DNA from: Prevotellaceae bacterium UBA1075 | GTDB taxonomy: Bacteria; Bacteroidota; Bacteroidia; Bacteroidales; Bacteroidaceae | Assembly (NCBI GenBank): GCA_002316015.1 | Contig: DCCS01000017.1 | Location: 1-55,110 of the forward strand | Length of the DNA stretch: 55,110 nt | Direction: 5' to 3' | Shown here: positions 8,275-16,706 of the stretch, one piece after another | Layout: every line of letters starts with the position of its first letter | Numbering within the stretch: the stretch's first letter is position 1 | Made by a program: the position numbers and the translations under genes | The notes under the pieces: model-generated | Seen by the model: only the letters and a program-made list of their open reading frames with translations | What the model was told of the DNA's origin: nothing | Database searches by the model: none

Positions 8275-8551
8275 CATAACGGATGCCCCGGATTGAGATT
8301 GCGGCCTGGCGGTTTCCCCTTGCCGTAATGTCCGTGCGGGGGCAGGAAAATCCGCCATTCTGTGTTGCTAACCCCGGACTCCAGTCCATGCATGCTTGGA
8401 CGGGAGTCCGGGTATGCAAGGACTGGAATCCAGACTGGTATGAACTGAGATGCAGCACATGATGCCCTGACCGGTCACGCGCCAGCGTCTTTCTGGAACA
8501 TCGGGGTGAGGCAACCTCACAGGTGCATTCGGCTGTTTTTCCCATTTTTTC
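8275..8551. other. Structured intergenic segment between tRNA terminator and glycogen promoter
   Basis: I see no plausible gene here. The segment holds several inverted repeats. One is an imperfect stem at 8308-8356 (GGCGG/CCGCC ends). A 16-bp stem at 8373-8388/8397-8412 has one mismatch. An alternative partner at 8414-8426 pairs with 8381-8393 and would exclude that stem. The last is a perfect GTGAGG-caa-CCTCAC palindrome at 8506-8520, ending 31 nt before the -33 box of the glycogen operon. The last could be an operator. No promoter of the TAnnTTTG type precedes the larger stems. Confidence 0.55.
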
Positions 8552-8582
8552 TTGGTGTGTAATACAAAAGACAGTAACTTTG
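8552..8582 (+). promoter_or_regulatory. Promoter of glycogen operon
   Basis: TTG (8552-8554), a 20-nt spacer and TAACTTTG (8575-8582) match the Bacteroidetes consensus fully. The predicted start near 8589 leaves a leader of about 97 nt before the debranching-enzyme ATG at 8686, long enough for regulation. Confidence 0.85.
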
Positions 8583-8685
8583 GGCATAGGCTGACAGCAT
8601 AGAAGCCCGGAGCGCATGCCACAGGCGGGCGCAACGGGGGCAGGCCAGCCCTACAGAACAGAGCAAACTTAAAGAAACAACGGGT

Positions 8686-10632
8686 ATGAGTTACTTGCAA
8701 TTCGACAAGACCCTGATGACAAACCTGGCCGAGTCGCTTCCCAGGGAGATACTCCGGTCAAACCGTTCGGGATCCTATTCCTGCTCTACCATAGTGGATT
8801 GCAACACACGCAAATATCATGGCTTGCTGGTAGTTCCGGTGCCGGGACTGGATGATGAGAACCATGTCCTGCTCTCCTCGCTCGATGCCACCGTCATACA
8901 GCACGGCGCGGAGTTCAACCTTGGGCTGCACAAGTATGGAGGCGGGAATTTCAGTCCCAGGGGGCACAAGTATATCCGCGAATTCAGTGCCCAGCAGGTT
9001 CCCACCACCACCTACAGGGTGGGCGATGTGATCCTGCGCAGGGAAATGATGTTCCAGCATTTCGAGGACAGGATAATCATTCGCTACACCCTTGTCGACT
9101 CACATTGTCCCACGACAATGAGGCTGCAGCCCTTTCTCGCCTTCCGCAGTGTAAGGGAATACACCTACGAGAACGACCGCGCGAGCCGTGATTTCCAGGA
9201 GGTGCGCAATGGCATAAAGACGTGTATGTACCAGGGGTACCCCGAGCTGTTCATGCAACTGAACAAGGAAAACGAGTTTGTGTACAAGCCCGACTGGTAC
9301 CGGGGGCTGGAGTATCCCAAGGAGCAGGAGCGCGGCTACGCGGGCAACGAGGATTTGTATGTGCCGGGCTACTTCGTGTTCACTATCGACAAGGGGGAGA
9401 GCGTGGTGTTCTCGGCAGGACTCAACGAGATAGACACAGACACGCTGGCAGACCTGGCCGAGTATGAGAAGAACGTGCGCACGCCACGTGACAACTTTTA
9501 TAACACGCTGGTCAACAGCGCACACCAGTTCTTTGTTCATCGGAATGGTGAGGACTATGTGCTGGCAGGGTACCCATGGTTCAAGTGCAGGGCGCGGGAC
9601 ATGTTCATTTCCTTGCCCGGCCTTACGCTTACCAACAACGAGATAAAGAAGTTTGACGATGTGATGGTGACTGCCGAGAAGGCCATACGCCACTTCATGG
9701 CGGGCGAACCCTTGGGAGTGAGTGTCACCGAGATTGAGCATCCCGATGTGCTCCTGTGGACTGTGTGGTGCCTGCAGCAGTATGCCGACACGCAAGGGGT
9801 GGAGGCGTGCATGCAGAAGTATGGGGGCCTGGTGCGCGACATCATGCGGTGGCTCATGGACGGGAAGCACCCCAACCTGGAGATACGACCCAACGGGCTG
9901 GTCTACAGCGAGGGGCGTGACAGGGCTGTGACATGGATGAACAGCACCGACCAGGGCGGCAAGCCCATTGTGCCCCGCACGGGCTATATAGTGGAGTTCA
10001 ACGCGTTGTGGTACAACGCGCTGATGTTCACGGCCCGGCTCTTTGGCAAGAGCGACGACGTGGCCTTCGTGCAGAACCTGGAAAAGGCCGCGCGCGCATG
10101 TGCCGAGAATTTCGCGCCCATGTTCTACAACGAGCATGGCTATCTGTGCGACTACTGCGTCGATGGCTACCGCTGCTACGATGTGCGCCCCAACATGATA
10201 CTCGCCGTGGCCTTTGACTACTCACCCCTGGACAAGGGACAGTGCAAGAGTGTGCTTGACTGCTGTACCAAGGAACTGTCCACGCCCAAGGGGCTGCGCT
10301 CGCTCTCGCCCAAGAGCCGGGGATACAACCCCATGTACGTGGGGCCTCAGGCACAGCGCGACTATGCCTACCACCAGGGCACAGCCTGGCCTTGGCTCGC
10401 GGGTTTCTACATGGAGGCTTGCCTGAGAGTCTACCGCACGAGCAGGCTGAGTTATGTGGACCGCCTGCTGGTAGGCTACGAGGAGGAACTCTTCTACCAT
10501 TGCATCGGCACCATTCCAGAGCTGTTCGATGGCAATCCGCCCTTCCACGGACGGGGAGCCATCAGTTTCGCCATGAACGTGTCGGGCATCATGCGGGTCG
10601 TGAGGCTGCTTGACAGATACAACAACCTTTAA
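8686..10632 (+). CDS. Glycogen debranching enzyme, amylo-alpha-1,6-glucosidase (GH133)
   Basis: The protein hydrolyses alpha-1,6 branch points of glycogen in the cytoplasm. The N-terminal beta domain of GDE proteins (residues about 15-230) includes LRSNRSGSYSCSTI and NTRKYHGLLV. The C-terminal (alpha/alpha)6 barrel (about 285-640) includes AGYPWFKCRARDMFISLPGL, where the acidic catalytic region is expected, and YHQGTAWPWLAGFY. At 648 residues it has the usual bacterial/archaeal GDE length. It is the first gene of a three-gene operon with a GT4 synthase (24-bp gap) and a GH57 enzyme, the same order as in Bacteroides species. glgB and glgC are not in the window. Confidence 0.93.
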   Translation: MSYLQFDKTLMTNLAESLPREILRSNRSGSYSCSTIVDCNTRKYHGLLVVPVPGLDDENHVLLSSLDATVIQHGAEFNLGLHKYGGGNFSPRGHKYIREFSAQQVPTTTYRVGDVILRREMMFQHFEDRIIIRYTLVDSHCPTTMRLQPFLAFRSVREYTYENDRASRDFQEVRNGIKTCMYQGYPELFMQLNKENEFVYKPDWYRGLEYPKEQERGYAGNEDLYVPGYFVFTIDKGESVVFSAGLNEIDTDTLADLAEYEKNVRTPRDNFYNTLVNSAHQFFVHRNGEDYVLAGYPWFKCRARDMFISLPGLTLTNNEIKKFDDVMVTAEKAIRHFMAGEPLGVSVTEIEHPDVLLWTVWCLQQYADTQGVEACMQKYGGLVRDIMRWLMDGKHPNLEIRPNGLVYSEGRDRAVTWMNSTDQGGKPIVPRTGYIVEFNALWYNALMFTARLFGKSDDVAFVQNLEKAARACAENFAPMFYNEHGYLCDYCVDGYRCYDVRPNMILAVAFDYSPLDKGQCKSVLDCCTKELSTPKGLRSLSPKSRGYNPMYVGPQAQRDYAYHQGTAWPWLAGFYMEACLRVYRTSRLSYVDRLLVGYEEELFYHCIGTIPELFDGNPPFHGRGAISFAMNVSGIMRVVRLLDRYNNL

Positions 10633-10656
10633 GGACACCGGGAGGAATAAGAGAAA

Positions 10657-11964
10657 ATGAGAGTGCTGATGTTCGGATGGGAATTTCCCCCCAAAATATA
10701 TGGTGGCCTGGCTGTGGCCTCCTATGGCATCACCAAGGGACTGTCTGTGCAGGGTGATGTGCAGACCACCTTCTGCATGCCCAAGCCCACGGGAGACGAG
10801 GAACACTTCCTCAAGATAGTCAATATGAGCCAGGTGCCGGTAGTGTGGCGTGATGTCCCCTATGAGGAGGTGCGGAGACGCATGAACAGCCATACGCCCG
10901 AAGACTATTACAGGTTCCGGGACCACATCTATGCCGACTTCAACTATCTGCAGGGGCTGGACGACCTGGGCTGCATCAATTTCGCGGGCGGGTATCCCCC
11001 CAACCTGCACGAGGAGATCAACAACTTCTCCATCATCGCTGGGGTGCTGGCACGAAGCGAGGATTTCGACATCATCCACGCACACGACTGGCTGACCTAT
11101 CCTGCCGGTGTGCACACCAAGATGGTGAGCGGGAAGCCCCTGTGCATTCATGTGCACGCCACGGACTTTGACCGGTCACGGGGAAAGGTAAACCCCACAG
11201 TGTACAGCATAGAGAAGAACGGGATGGACCACGCCGACTGCATCATGTGCGTGAGCGAACTCACCAGGCAAACCGTCATCAACCAGTATCACCAGGATCC
11301 CCGCAAGTGCGTGGCCATACACAATGCCGTATATCCCCTTTCCGAAGACATACGCGCCATAGAGCCGCGCAAGAACAAGGGGGAGAAGGTGGTGACCTAC
11401 CTGGGGCGCATCACAATGCAGAAAGGGCCCGAGTATTTCATCGAGGCCGCCAAGCGCGTGCTGGACCGCACACATAACATACGTTTCTGCTTTGCCGGAA
11501 GCGGTGACATGATGAACGCCATGATAGAATTGGCGGCCACCTATGGAATTGCCGACAGATGCCATTTCCCTGGGTTCCAGCGGGGACGCCAGGTGTACGA
11601 GTGCTACAAGAACTCGGACGTGTTTGTGATGCCAAGCGTGAGTGAGCCCTTCGGCATAGCGCCTCTCGAGGCCATGCAGTGCGGATGCCCCTGTGTGATA
11701 AGCAAGCAGAGCGGGTGTGGCGAGATTTTGCACAGTGTCATCAAGGTGGATTACTGGGACGTGGACGCCATGGCCGACGCCATCTACAGCATATGCACCA
11801 ACGAGGCATTGCACAACTACTTGGCCGAGGAGGGGCTGCGTGAGGTAAACGGCATCACATGGGAGAAGGTGGGGTTACGCATACGCCAGTGTTACGACCA
11901 GCTGGTGGGGCGCGGATGGTTTGACAATGGCGAGTACCTGCAGGCTGTGAAGAATATAAAGTAA
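10657..11964 (+). CDS. Glycogen synthase-like glycosyltransferase (GT4)
   Basis: This GT-B fold transferase probably elongates alpha-1,4-glucan from a nucleotide-glucose donor. MFGWEFPPKIYGGLA near the N-terminus is the glycine-rich acceptor/donor loop seen in starch and glycogen synthases and GT4 enzymes. IIHAHDWLTYPAG is the typical HxHDW segment, and SEPFGIAPLEAMQCGCP is the C-terminal E-x7-E donor block. Its length, 435 residues, is shorter than classical GlgA (about 480). It lies 24 bp behind the debranching enzyme and 53 bp before the GH57 gene, so the operon context supports a role in glycogen. Whether the donor is ADP- or UDP-glucose cannot be read from sequence. Confidence 0.88.
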   Translation: MRVLMFGWEFPPKIYGGLAVASYGITKGLSVQGDVQTTFCMPKPTGDEEHFLKIVNMSQVPVVWRDVPYEEVRRRMNSHTPEDYYRFRDHIYADFNYLQGLDDLGCINFAGGYPPNLHEEINNFSIIAGVLARSEDFDIIHAHDWLTYPAGVHTKMVSGKPLCIHVHATDFDRSRGKVNPTVYSIEKNGMDHADCIMCVSELTRQTVINQYHQDPRKCVAIHNAVYPLSEDIRAIEPRKNKGEKVVTYLGRITMQKGPEYFIEAAKRVLDRTHNIRFCFAGSGDMMNAMIELAATYGIADRCHFPGFQRGRQVYECYKNSDVFVMPSVSEPFGIAPLEAMQCGCPCVISKQSGCGEILHSVIKVDYWDVDAMADAIYSICTNEALHNYLAEEGLREVNGITWEKVGLRIRQCYDQLVGRGWFDNGEYLQAVKNIK

Positions 11965-12017
11965 GGCATGCAGGGCAATCATAGAGCTTTCATTTTTATT
12001 GTTATATAGTAGAAGTT

Positions 12018-13520
12018 ATGAAGACAATCTGCTTTTATTTTGAGATACACCAGCCAAACCACCTGAAGCGTTACCGCTTCTTTGACATAGGTACCGACCA
12101 TTATTATTACGACGACTACGAGAACGAGCGTCAGACGGTGGAAGTAACCCAGAACAGTTACCTGCCTGCGCTGAACACCATGCTCGACATGATACACACC
12201 TTTGGCAAGGAATTCCGCGTGGCCTTCAGCGTCAGCGGTGTGTTCCTGGAGCAGCTGGAGCAGTATGCCCCCGAGGTGATTGACCTCCTGCAGCAGTTGG
12301 CAGAGACCGGGTGTGTGGAATTCCTGGCCGAGCCTTACAGCCATGGGCTGTCGTCGCTTGCCAACACAGAGTGCTTCATCAGCGAGACCAAGAGACAGAT
12401 GAGGAAGATGAAGGAACTCTTCGGCCACACGCCCAAGGTGCTGCGCAACAGCTCGCTCATATATGACGACGAGATAGGGGCGGTAGCGGCCGAAATGGGC
12501 TTCAAGGGGATGATGGTGGAGGGAGCCAGGCACATCATGGGCTGGCGCAGCCCGCACTATGTGTATTCCTGTGCCCAGGACTCACGACTCGCGCTGCTGA
12601 TGCGCGACTATAAGTTGAGCGATGACATCAGTCTGAGGTTCAGTGACAAATCGTGGCCAGAGTTTCCGCTTATGGCTGACACCTACATGGGATGGATCAA
12701 CTCCCTGCCCGAAGGCGAGGAAGTGGTCAACATCATGATGGAACTCAGCGCGCTGGGCATCTACCAGCCCCTGAGCAGCAATATCCTCGAGTTCTTCAAG
12801 GCACTGCCCGCTGTGGCCGCCCGGATGGGAATCAAGTTTGCCACTCCCTCCGAGGTCGTGAGCAAGAACCACCCTGTGGGGCCGCTGGAGGTCACATACC
12901 CTGTGAGCTGGAATGACGAGGAGCGCGACACCAGCAGCATGCTGGGCAATGGCATGCAGCGTGAGGCGTTTGCCAAACTCTATGACGAGAAAGTCGTGGG
13001 GCGCATCCTGGCTTGCCGCAACCGCCGCATCCAACAAGACTGGGACCGCCTGCAGGCCACCGAGAACTTCCGCTTCATGACCACGAAGAACAACGGCATG
13101 GCTGTGTACCGGGGCATTTATGACAGCGAGTATGATGCGTTTACCAACTACATGAACATCCTGGGGGACTTCCTCAAGCGAGTGCGGGATCTTTATCCCG
13201 ATGATGTGGAGAATGACGAACTCAACAGCCTCTATACTCAGATCACAAACATGGCCAAGGAGTTGAACGTGAAAGACAACGAGATAAGCAGGTTGCGCGC
13301 GCGACTGGAAAAGTATGAGCCAAGGGTGGACAACGCGGGCGAGCCCGAGGGCATTCCTGCCGGAAAGGCCGCCCCCAAGGCGCACGCGGATGCTCAGACG
13401 GCGGCCAAGGGTACGGAGGGGAAAGTTTCTCCGGCAAAGACAGCAGTCGCCAAGGCTGAGCCAGTTTCTCCCAAGCCGGGCAATGAGGCCAACGGTGGAG
13501 ATGGGGTATCCGCCGGCTGA
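12018..13520 (+). CDS. Glycoside hydrolase family 57 (alpha-amylase/glucanotransferase type) with charged C-terminal tail
   Basis: GH57 enzymes act on alpha-glucans, and in this operon intracellular glycogen is the likely substrate. Motif 1 is His11-Gln-Pro. VEFLAEPYSHG corresponds to motif 2. SLIYDDEIGAVAAEMG and MMVEGARH cover the region of motif 3, and DYKLSDDISLRFSDKSW matches motif 4 with its acidic residue. Residues about 375-500 are helical and then low-complexity, rich in Ala, Lys, Pro and Gly (GKAAPKAHADA, KAEPVSPKPG), a tail not needed for catalysis. It is the third gene of the glycogen operon. Hydrolase versus transferase or branching activity is not distinguishable. Confidence 0.9.
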   Translation: MKTICFYFEIHQPNHLKRYRFFDIGTDHYYYDDYENERQTVEVTQNSYLPALNTMLDMIHTFGKEFRVAFSVSGVFLEQLEQYAPEVIDLLQQLAETGCVEFLAEPYSHGLSSLANTECFISETKRQMRKMKELFGHTPKVLRNSSLIYDDEIGAVAAEMGFKGMMVEGARHIMGWRSPHYVYSCAQDSRLALLMRDYKLSDDISLRFSDKSWPEFPLMADTYMGWINSLPEGEEVVNIMMELSALGIYQPLSSNILEFFKALPAVAARMGIKFATPSEVVSKNHPVGPLEVTYPVSWNDEERDTSSMLGNGMQREAFAKLYDEKVVGRILACRNRRIQQDWDRLQATENFRFMTTKNNGMAVYRGIYDSEYDAFTNYMNILGDFLKRVRDLYPDDVENDELNSLYTQITNMAKELNVKDNEISRLRARLEKYEPRVDNAGEPEGIPAGKAAPKAHADAQTAAKGTEGKVSPAKTAVAKAEPVSPKPGNEANGGDGVSAG

Positions 13521-13731
13521 AAGGCTTCGCACGTCTCCATCCCCGCAAACACAGAGAAAAAACCACATGAAACAGTGTCGCGGTGAAGATGGTTTCACCA
13601 TCGTGCGCATACCCATCCAACGGATGGTAATCCCCATTCTCCACGGCGCGTGCCCGGACACCCGAAAAATTGTAAATTTTTGGTTGGACCCGTTACATGA
13701 TGCAGTTTAACAAGCAAAAGAAAGACAGCAA
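13521..13731 (+). promoter_or_regulatory. Leader/intergenic region before trpB-like gene with alternative hairpins
   Basis: Two short hairpins lie side by side: GATGGT-ttc-ACCATC (13588-13602) and CCATCC-aac-GGATGG (13613-13627). Their arms can also pair crosswise, 1 with 3 and 2 with 4. An AT-rich stem AAAAATT-gta-AATTTTT (13665-13681) follows. No full consensus promoter is visible, so this may be the 3' end of the glycogen transcript, an attenuator-like leader, or both. Confidence 0.4.
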
Positions 13732-15099
13732 ATGAGTACAAGACAGAAGCGATATTTCCTGACAGAGGAGGAAATACCCACAAAGTGGTACAACATACAG
13801 GCGGACATGGTGAACAAGCCCATGCCTCCCCTTAACCCCGTCACCAGGAAACCCCTGAAGTCCGAGGATCTGCTCCCCATCTTTGCCGAAGAACTGGCAA
13901 GGCAGGAACTTGACCAGACGCATGCCTGGATAGACATACCGGATGAAGTGAGGGACATGTACAAGTACTACCGTTCCACGCCCCTGGTGCGTGCCTATGG
14001 GCTGGAGGAAGCCTTGGGTACGCCGGCGCACATCTATTTCAAGAATGAAAGTGTAAGCCCTGTTGGCTCACACAAGTTGAACTCGGCCCTGGCCCAGGCT
14101 TATTACTGCAAGAAGCAGGGGGTGACGAATGTGACCACTGAGACGGGAGCCGGACAGTGGGGAGCGGCTCTCAGTTATGCGGCCAGGGTGTTTGGCCTTG
14201 AGGCAGCGGTGTATCAGGTGAAAATCTCCTACAACCAGAAGCCCTATCGCCGCAGCATCATGCAGACTTATGGGGCGCAGGTGACAGCCTCGCCCTCCAT
14301 GTCAACACGAGCTGGAAAGGATATCCTCACCCGCGACCCCAACAACCAGGGCTCGCTGGGCACTGCCATATCAGAGGCCATCGAACTTGCCATGAACACG
14401 CCCAACTGCAAGTATACCCTGGGCTCGGTGCTCAGTCATGTGACCCTGCACCAGACCGTCATCGGGCTGGAGGCCGAGAAGCAGATGGAAAAGGCAGGCG
14501 AATACCCCGATGTGGTGATAGGGTGCTTTGGCGGTGGCTCAAACTTTGGAGGCATATCGTTCCCCTTTATGCGCCACAACATACTGGGGGGAAAGAGGAC
14601 ACGCTTCATCGCCGCCGAACCTGCCAGTTGCCCCAAACTCACCCATGGAGTGTTCCAGTACGACTTCGGCGATGTGGCAGGCTACACGCCCCTGCTGCCC
14701 ATGTACACACTGGGGCACAATTTCATGCCCGCGAATATCCATGCCGGAGGACTCCGCTACCATGGGGCGGGTGTCATTGTGAGCCAGTTGCTCAAAGACG
14801 GTCTGATGGAAGCCACTGACATCAAACAACTTGACTCATTCAGGGCGGGCATGCTCTTTGCGCGCGCCGAGGGCATCATTCCCGCACCGGAGAGCTGTCA
14901 CGCCATAGCGGCCACTGTCAACGAGGCCGAGAAATGCAAGCGGTCGGGCGAGGAGAAGGTAATCCTCTTCAACCTCTCGGGTCATGGCCTTATCGACATG
15001 GCAGCCTATGACCAGTATCTGTCGGGTTCTCTGCAGAACTACGACCTCACGGACGAGGAGGTCCAGAGAAACCTCAGCCAGATAGAGAAGTATGTGTGA
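13732..15099 (+). CDS. trpB: TrpB-like PLP enzyme (tryptophan synthase beta chain, TrpB2 class)
   Basis: This fold-type II PLP enzyme would condense indole with L-serine to tryptophan. Lys115 in GSHKLNSALA is the Schiff-base lysine, ETGAGQWG is the substrate loop and GCFGGGSNFGG is the phosphate-binding glycine loop. At 455 residues with an N-terminal extension (TEEEIPTKWYNIQADM) it belongs to the longer TrpB2 class, which often functions without TrpA. No trpA or other trp gene is adjacent, consistent with a stand-alone or salvage role. Hairpins in the 210 bp upstream could regulate it. The family is certain; the exact physiological substrate is inferred. Confidence 0.92.
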   Translation: MSTRQKRYFLTEEEIPTKWYNIQADMVNKPMPPLNPVTRKPLKSEDLLPIFAEELARQELDQTHAWIDIPDEVRDMYKYYRSTPLVRAYGLEEALGTPAHIYFKNESVSPVGSHKLNSALAQAYYCKKQGVTNVTTETGAGQWGAALSYAARVFGLEAAVYQVKISYNQKPYRRSIMQTYGAQVTASPSMSTRAGKDILTRDPNNQGSLGTAISEAIELAMNTPNCKYTLGSVLSHVTLHQTVIGLEAEKQMEKAGEYPDVVIGCFGGGSNFGGISFPFMRHNILGGKRTRFIAAEPASCPKLTHGVFQYDFGDVAGYTPLLPMYTLGHNFMPANIHAGGLRYHGAGVIVSQLLKDGLMEATDIKQLDSFRAGMLFARAEGIIPAPESCHAIAATVNEAEKCKRSGEEKVILFNLSGHGLIDMAAYDQYLSGSLQNYDLTDEEVQRNLSQIEKYV

Positions 15100-15180
15100 G
15101 AGTAGGGCTGTCACGCACTGGAAAAGGCACAAGGAGATAAATTGCGGGAATGCCGGCTGGGCAACTTGCGCTTTTTATCG

Positions 15181-15188
15181 TACCTTTG
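15181..15188 (+). promoter_or_regulatory. -7 box upstream of aminotransferase gene
   Basis: TACCTTTG matches TAnnTTTG, but no TTG is found at 20 nt upstream (TGG is there). The predicted start near 15195 would give a leader of about 82 nt before the ATG at 15277. Confidence 0.5.
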
Positions 15189-15276
15189 CAAGCGTGGATT
15201 GTGTTTCCGCCAGCAGGTGAAGCTGTGAGGATGACGTTTCGTCAGAACACATTATATATATATAGTAAAGCAACAA

Positions 15277-16476
15277 ATGCCAGAAATCTCCCTGCGGGGT
15301 ACGCAGATGCCAGAGTCGCCCATCAGGAAACTCTCCCCCTTGGCCTATGCGGCCAAGCAGAGGGGAATCCGTGTATATCATTTGAATATCGGACAGCCCG
15401 ACCTGCCTACACCGCGAGCGGCCATTGACGCCATCAAGAATATCCACCGCACGATACTGGAGTACAGTCCCAGCCAGGGCTACTTGAGCTACAGGGCCAA
15501 ACTGGTGAAGTACTACGAGAAGTACCACATCAATCTCAGTCCAGACGACATCATCATCACGAGCGGCGGTTCCGAGGCTGTGCTCTTCTCCTTCCTGGCC
15601 TGCCTGAATCCGGGCGATGAAATTATCGTACCTGAGCCTGCTTATGCCAACTATATGGCATTTGCCATATCGGCGGGGGCAGTCATACGCACTATCGCCA
15701 CCACAATAGACGAAGGGTTCTCGCTGCCCAAGGTGGAGAAGTTTGAGCAGCTTATCAACGAGCGTACACGCGCCATCCTCATCTGTAACCCCAACAATCC
15801 CACGGGGTATCTGTACACCCGCAGGGAGATGAACCAGATACGTGACCTGGTGAAGAAGTATGACCTGTATCTTTTCTCCGACGAGGTCTATCGTGAGTTC
15901 ATCTACACGGGCAGCCCTTATATCAGTGCCTGCCACTTGGAGGGCATCGAGCAGAATGTGGTGCTCATCGACTCGGTGAGCAAGCGGTACAGCGAGTGCG
16001 GCATACGCATAGGCGCGCTCATCACCAAGAACGTCCAGGTACGTCAGGCTGTAATGAAATTCTGCCAGGCGCGTCTCAGTCCGCCACTGATAGGGCAGAT
16101 AGCGGCCGAAGCCAGTCTGGATGAGCCTGAGGAATACGGGCGCGAGGTGTACGATGAGTATGTGGAGAGGCGCAAGTGCCTGATAGACGGTCTTAACCGC
16201 ATCCCTGGAGTATATAGCCCCATTCCCATGGGAGCATTCTACACGGTGGCCAAATTGCCTGTGGATGACGCAGAGAAGTTCTGTGCCTGGTGCCTGAGTG
16301 ATTTTGATTATGAGGGAGAAACCGTGATGATGGCTCCGGCAGCGGGATTCTACACCACGCCTGGTGCGGGACGTGACCAGGTACGCCTGGCCTATGTGCT
16401 CAAGAAAGAGGATCTCAACCGTGCGCTCCTCGTGCTTCAAAAGGCTCTCGAGGCATATCCTGGCACCGTGCGCTGA
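15277..16476 (+). CDS. Class I PLP-dependent aminotransferase, aspartate aminotransferase type
   Basis: A fold-type I aminotransferase that probably transfers the amino group between aspartate (or an aromatic or other amino acid) and a 2-oxo acid. The markers are LNIGQPDLPTP near the N-terminus, NPNNPTGYLY (the Asn that binds PLP), FSDEVYREF, and the Schiff-base Lys236 in SVSKRYSECGIRIG. Length is 399 residues, as expected. The ATG at 15277 is preferred over 15307 because the family commonly starts with MPEIS followed by MPESPIRKL. It stands as a single gene 177 bp after trpB. Substrate specificity cannot be assigned. Confidence 0.9.
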   Translation: MPEISLRGTQMPESPIRKLSPLAYAAKQRGIRVYHLNIGQPDLPTPRAAIDAIKNIHRTILEYSPSQGYLSYRAKLVKYYEKYHINLSPDDIIITSGGSEAVLFSFLACLNPGDEIIVPEPAYANYMAFAISAGAVIRTIATTIDEGFSLPKVEKFEQLINERTRAILICNPNNPTGYLYTRREMNQIRDLVKKYDLYLFSDEVYREFIYTGSPYISACHLEGIEQNVVLIDSVSKRYSECGIRIGALITKNVQVRQAVMKFCQARLSPPLIGQIAAEASLDEPEEYGREVYDEYVERRKCLIDGLNRIPGVYSPIPMGAFYTVAKLPVDDAEKFCAWCLSDFDYEGETVMMAPAAGFYTTPGAGRDQVRLAYVLKKEDLNRALLVLQKALEAYPGTVR

Positions 16477-16706
16477 CAAGTATTTATTCACAATTAAATA
16501 ACGCGGTCAACAAATCGGATGTTCTTTCTTGTTTCGCCATCATCTTCCATCCAAGGGACGGCTCTGTTCCCATGTCTCACCAGTCATGTGGTGCGCTGTG
16601 CTTCTTTCTTCAGACATGGTGGAGATACATCTTGCCGTCTGTGTGAAGTATAGCGGCATTTGATCATGAACATCTACTTATTGTCCACTTTCCAGTAGGA
16701 GCAAGT
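16477..16706. other. Intergenic region before FtsX-type permease gene
   Basis: I see no gene. It contains a nested inverted repeat: CCATGTCT and AGACATGG arms enclose a small CACCA-gtcatg-TGGTG hairpin. It ends with a true Shine-Dalgarno-like AGGAG about 6 nt before the ATG at 16707, uncommon in this window. No consensus TAnnTTTG promoter is evident. Confidence 0.5.

Noticed and set aside
16477..16706. Riboswitch or small RNA before the permease gene
   Set aside because: Only weak nested inverted repeats are present and I recognise no riboswitch core or promoter.
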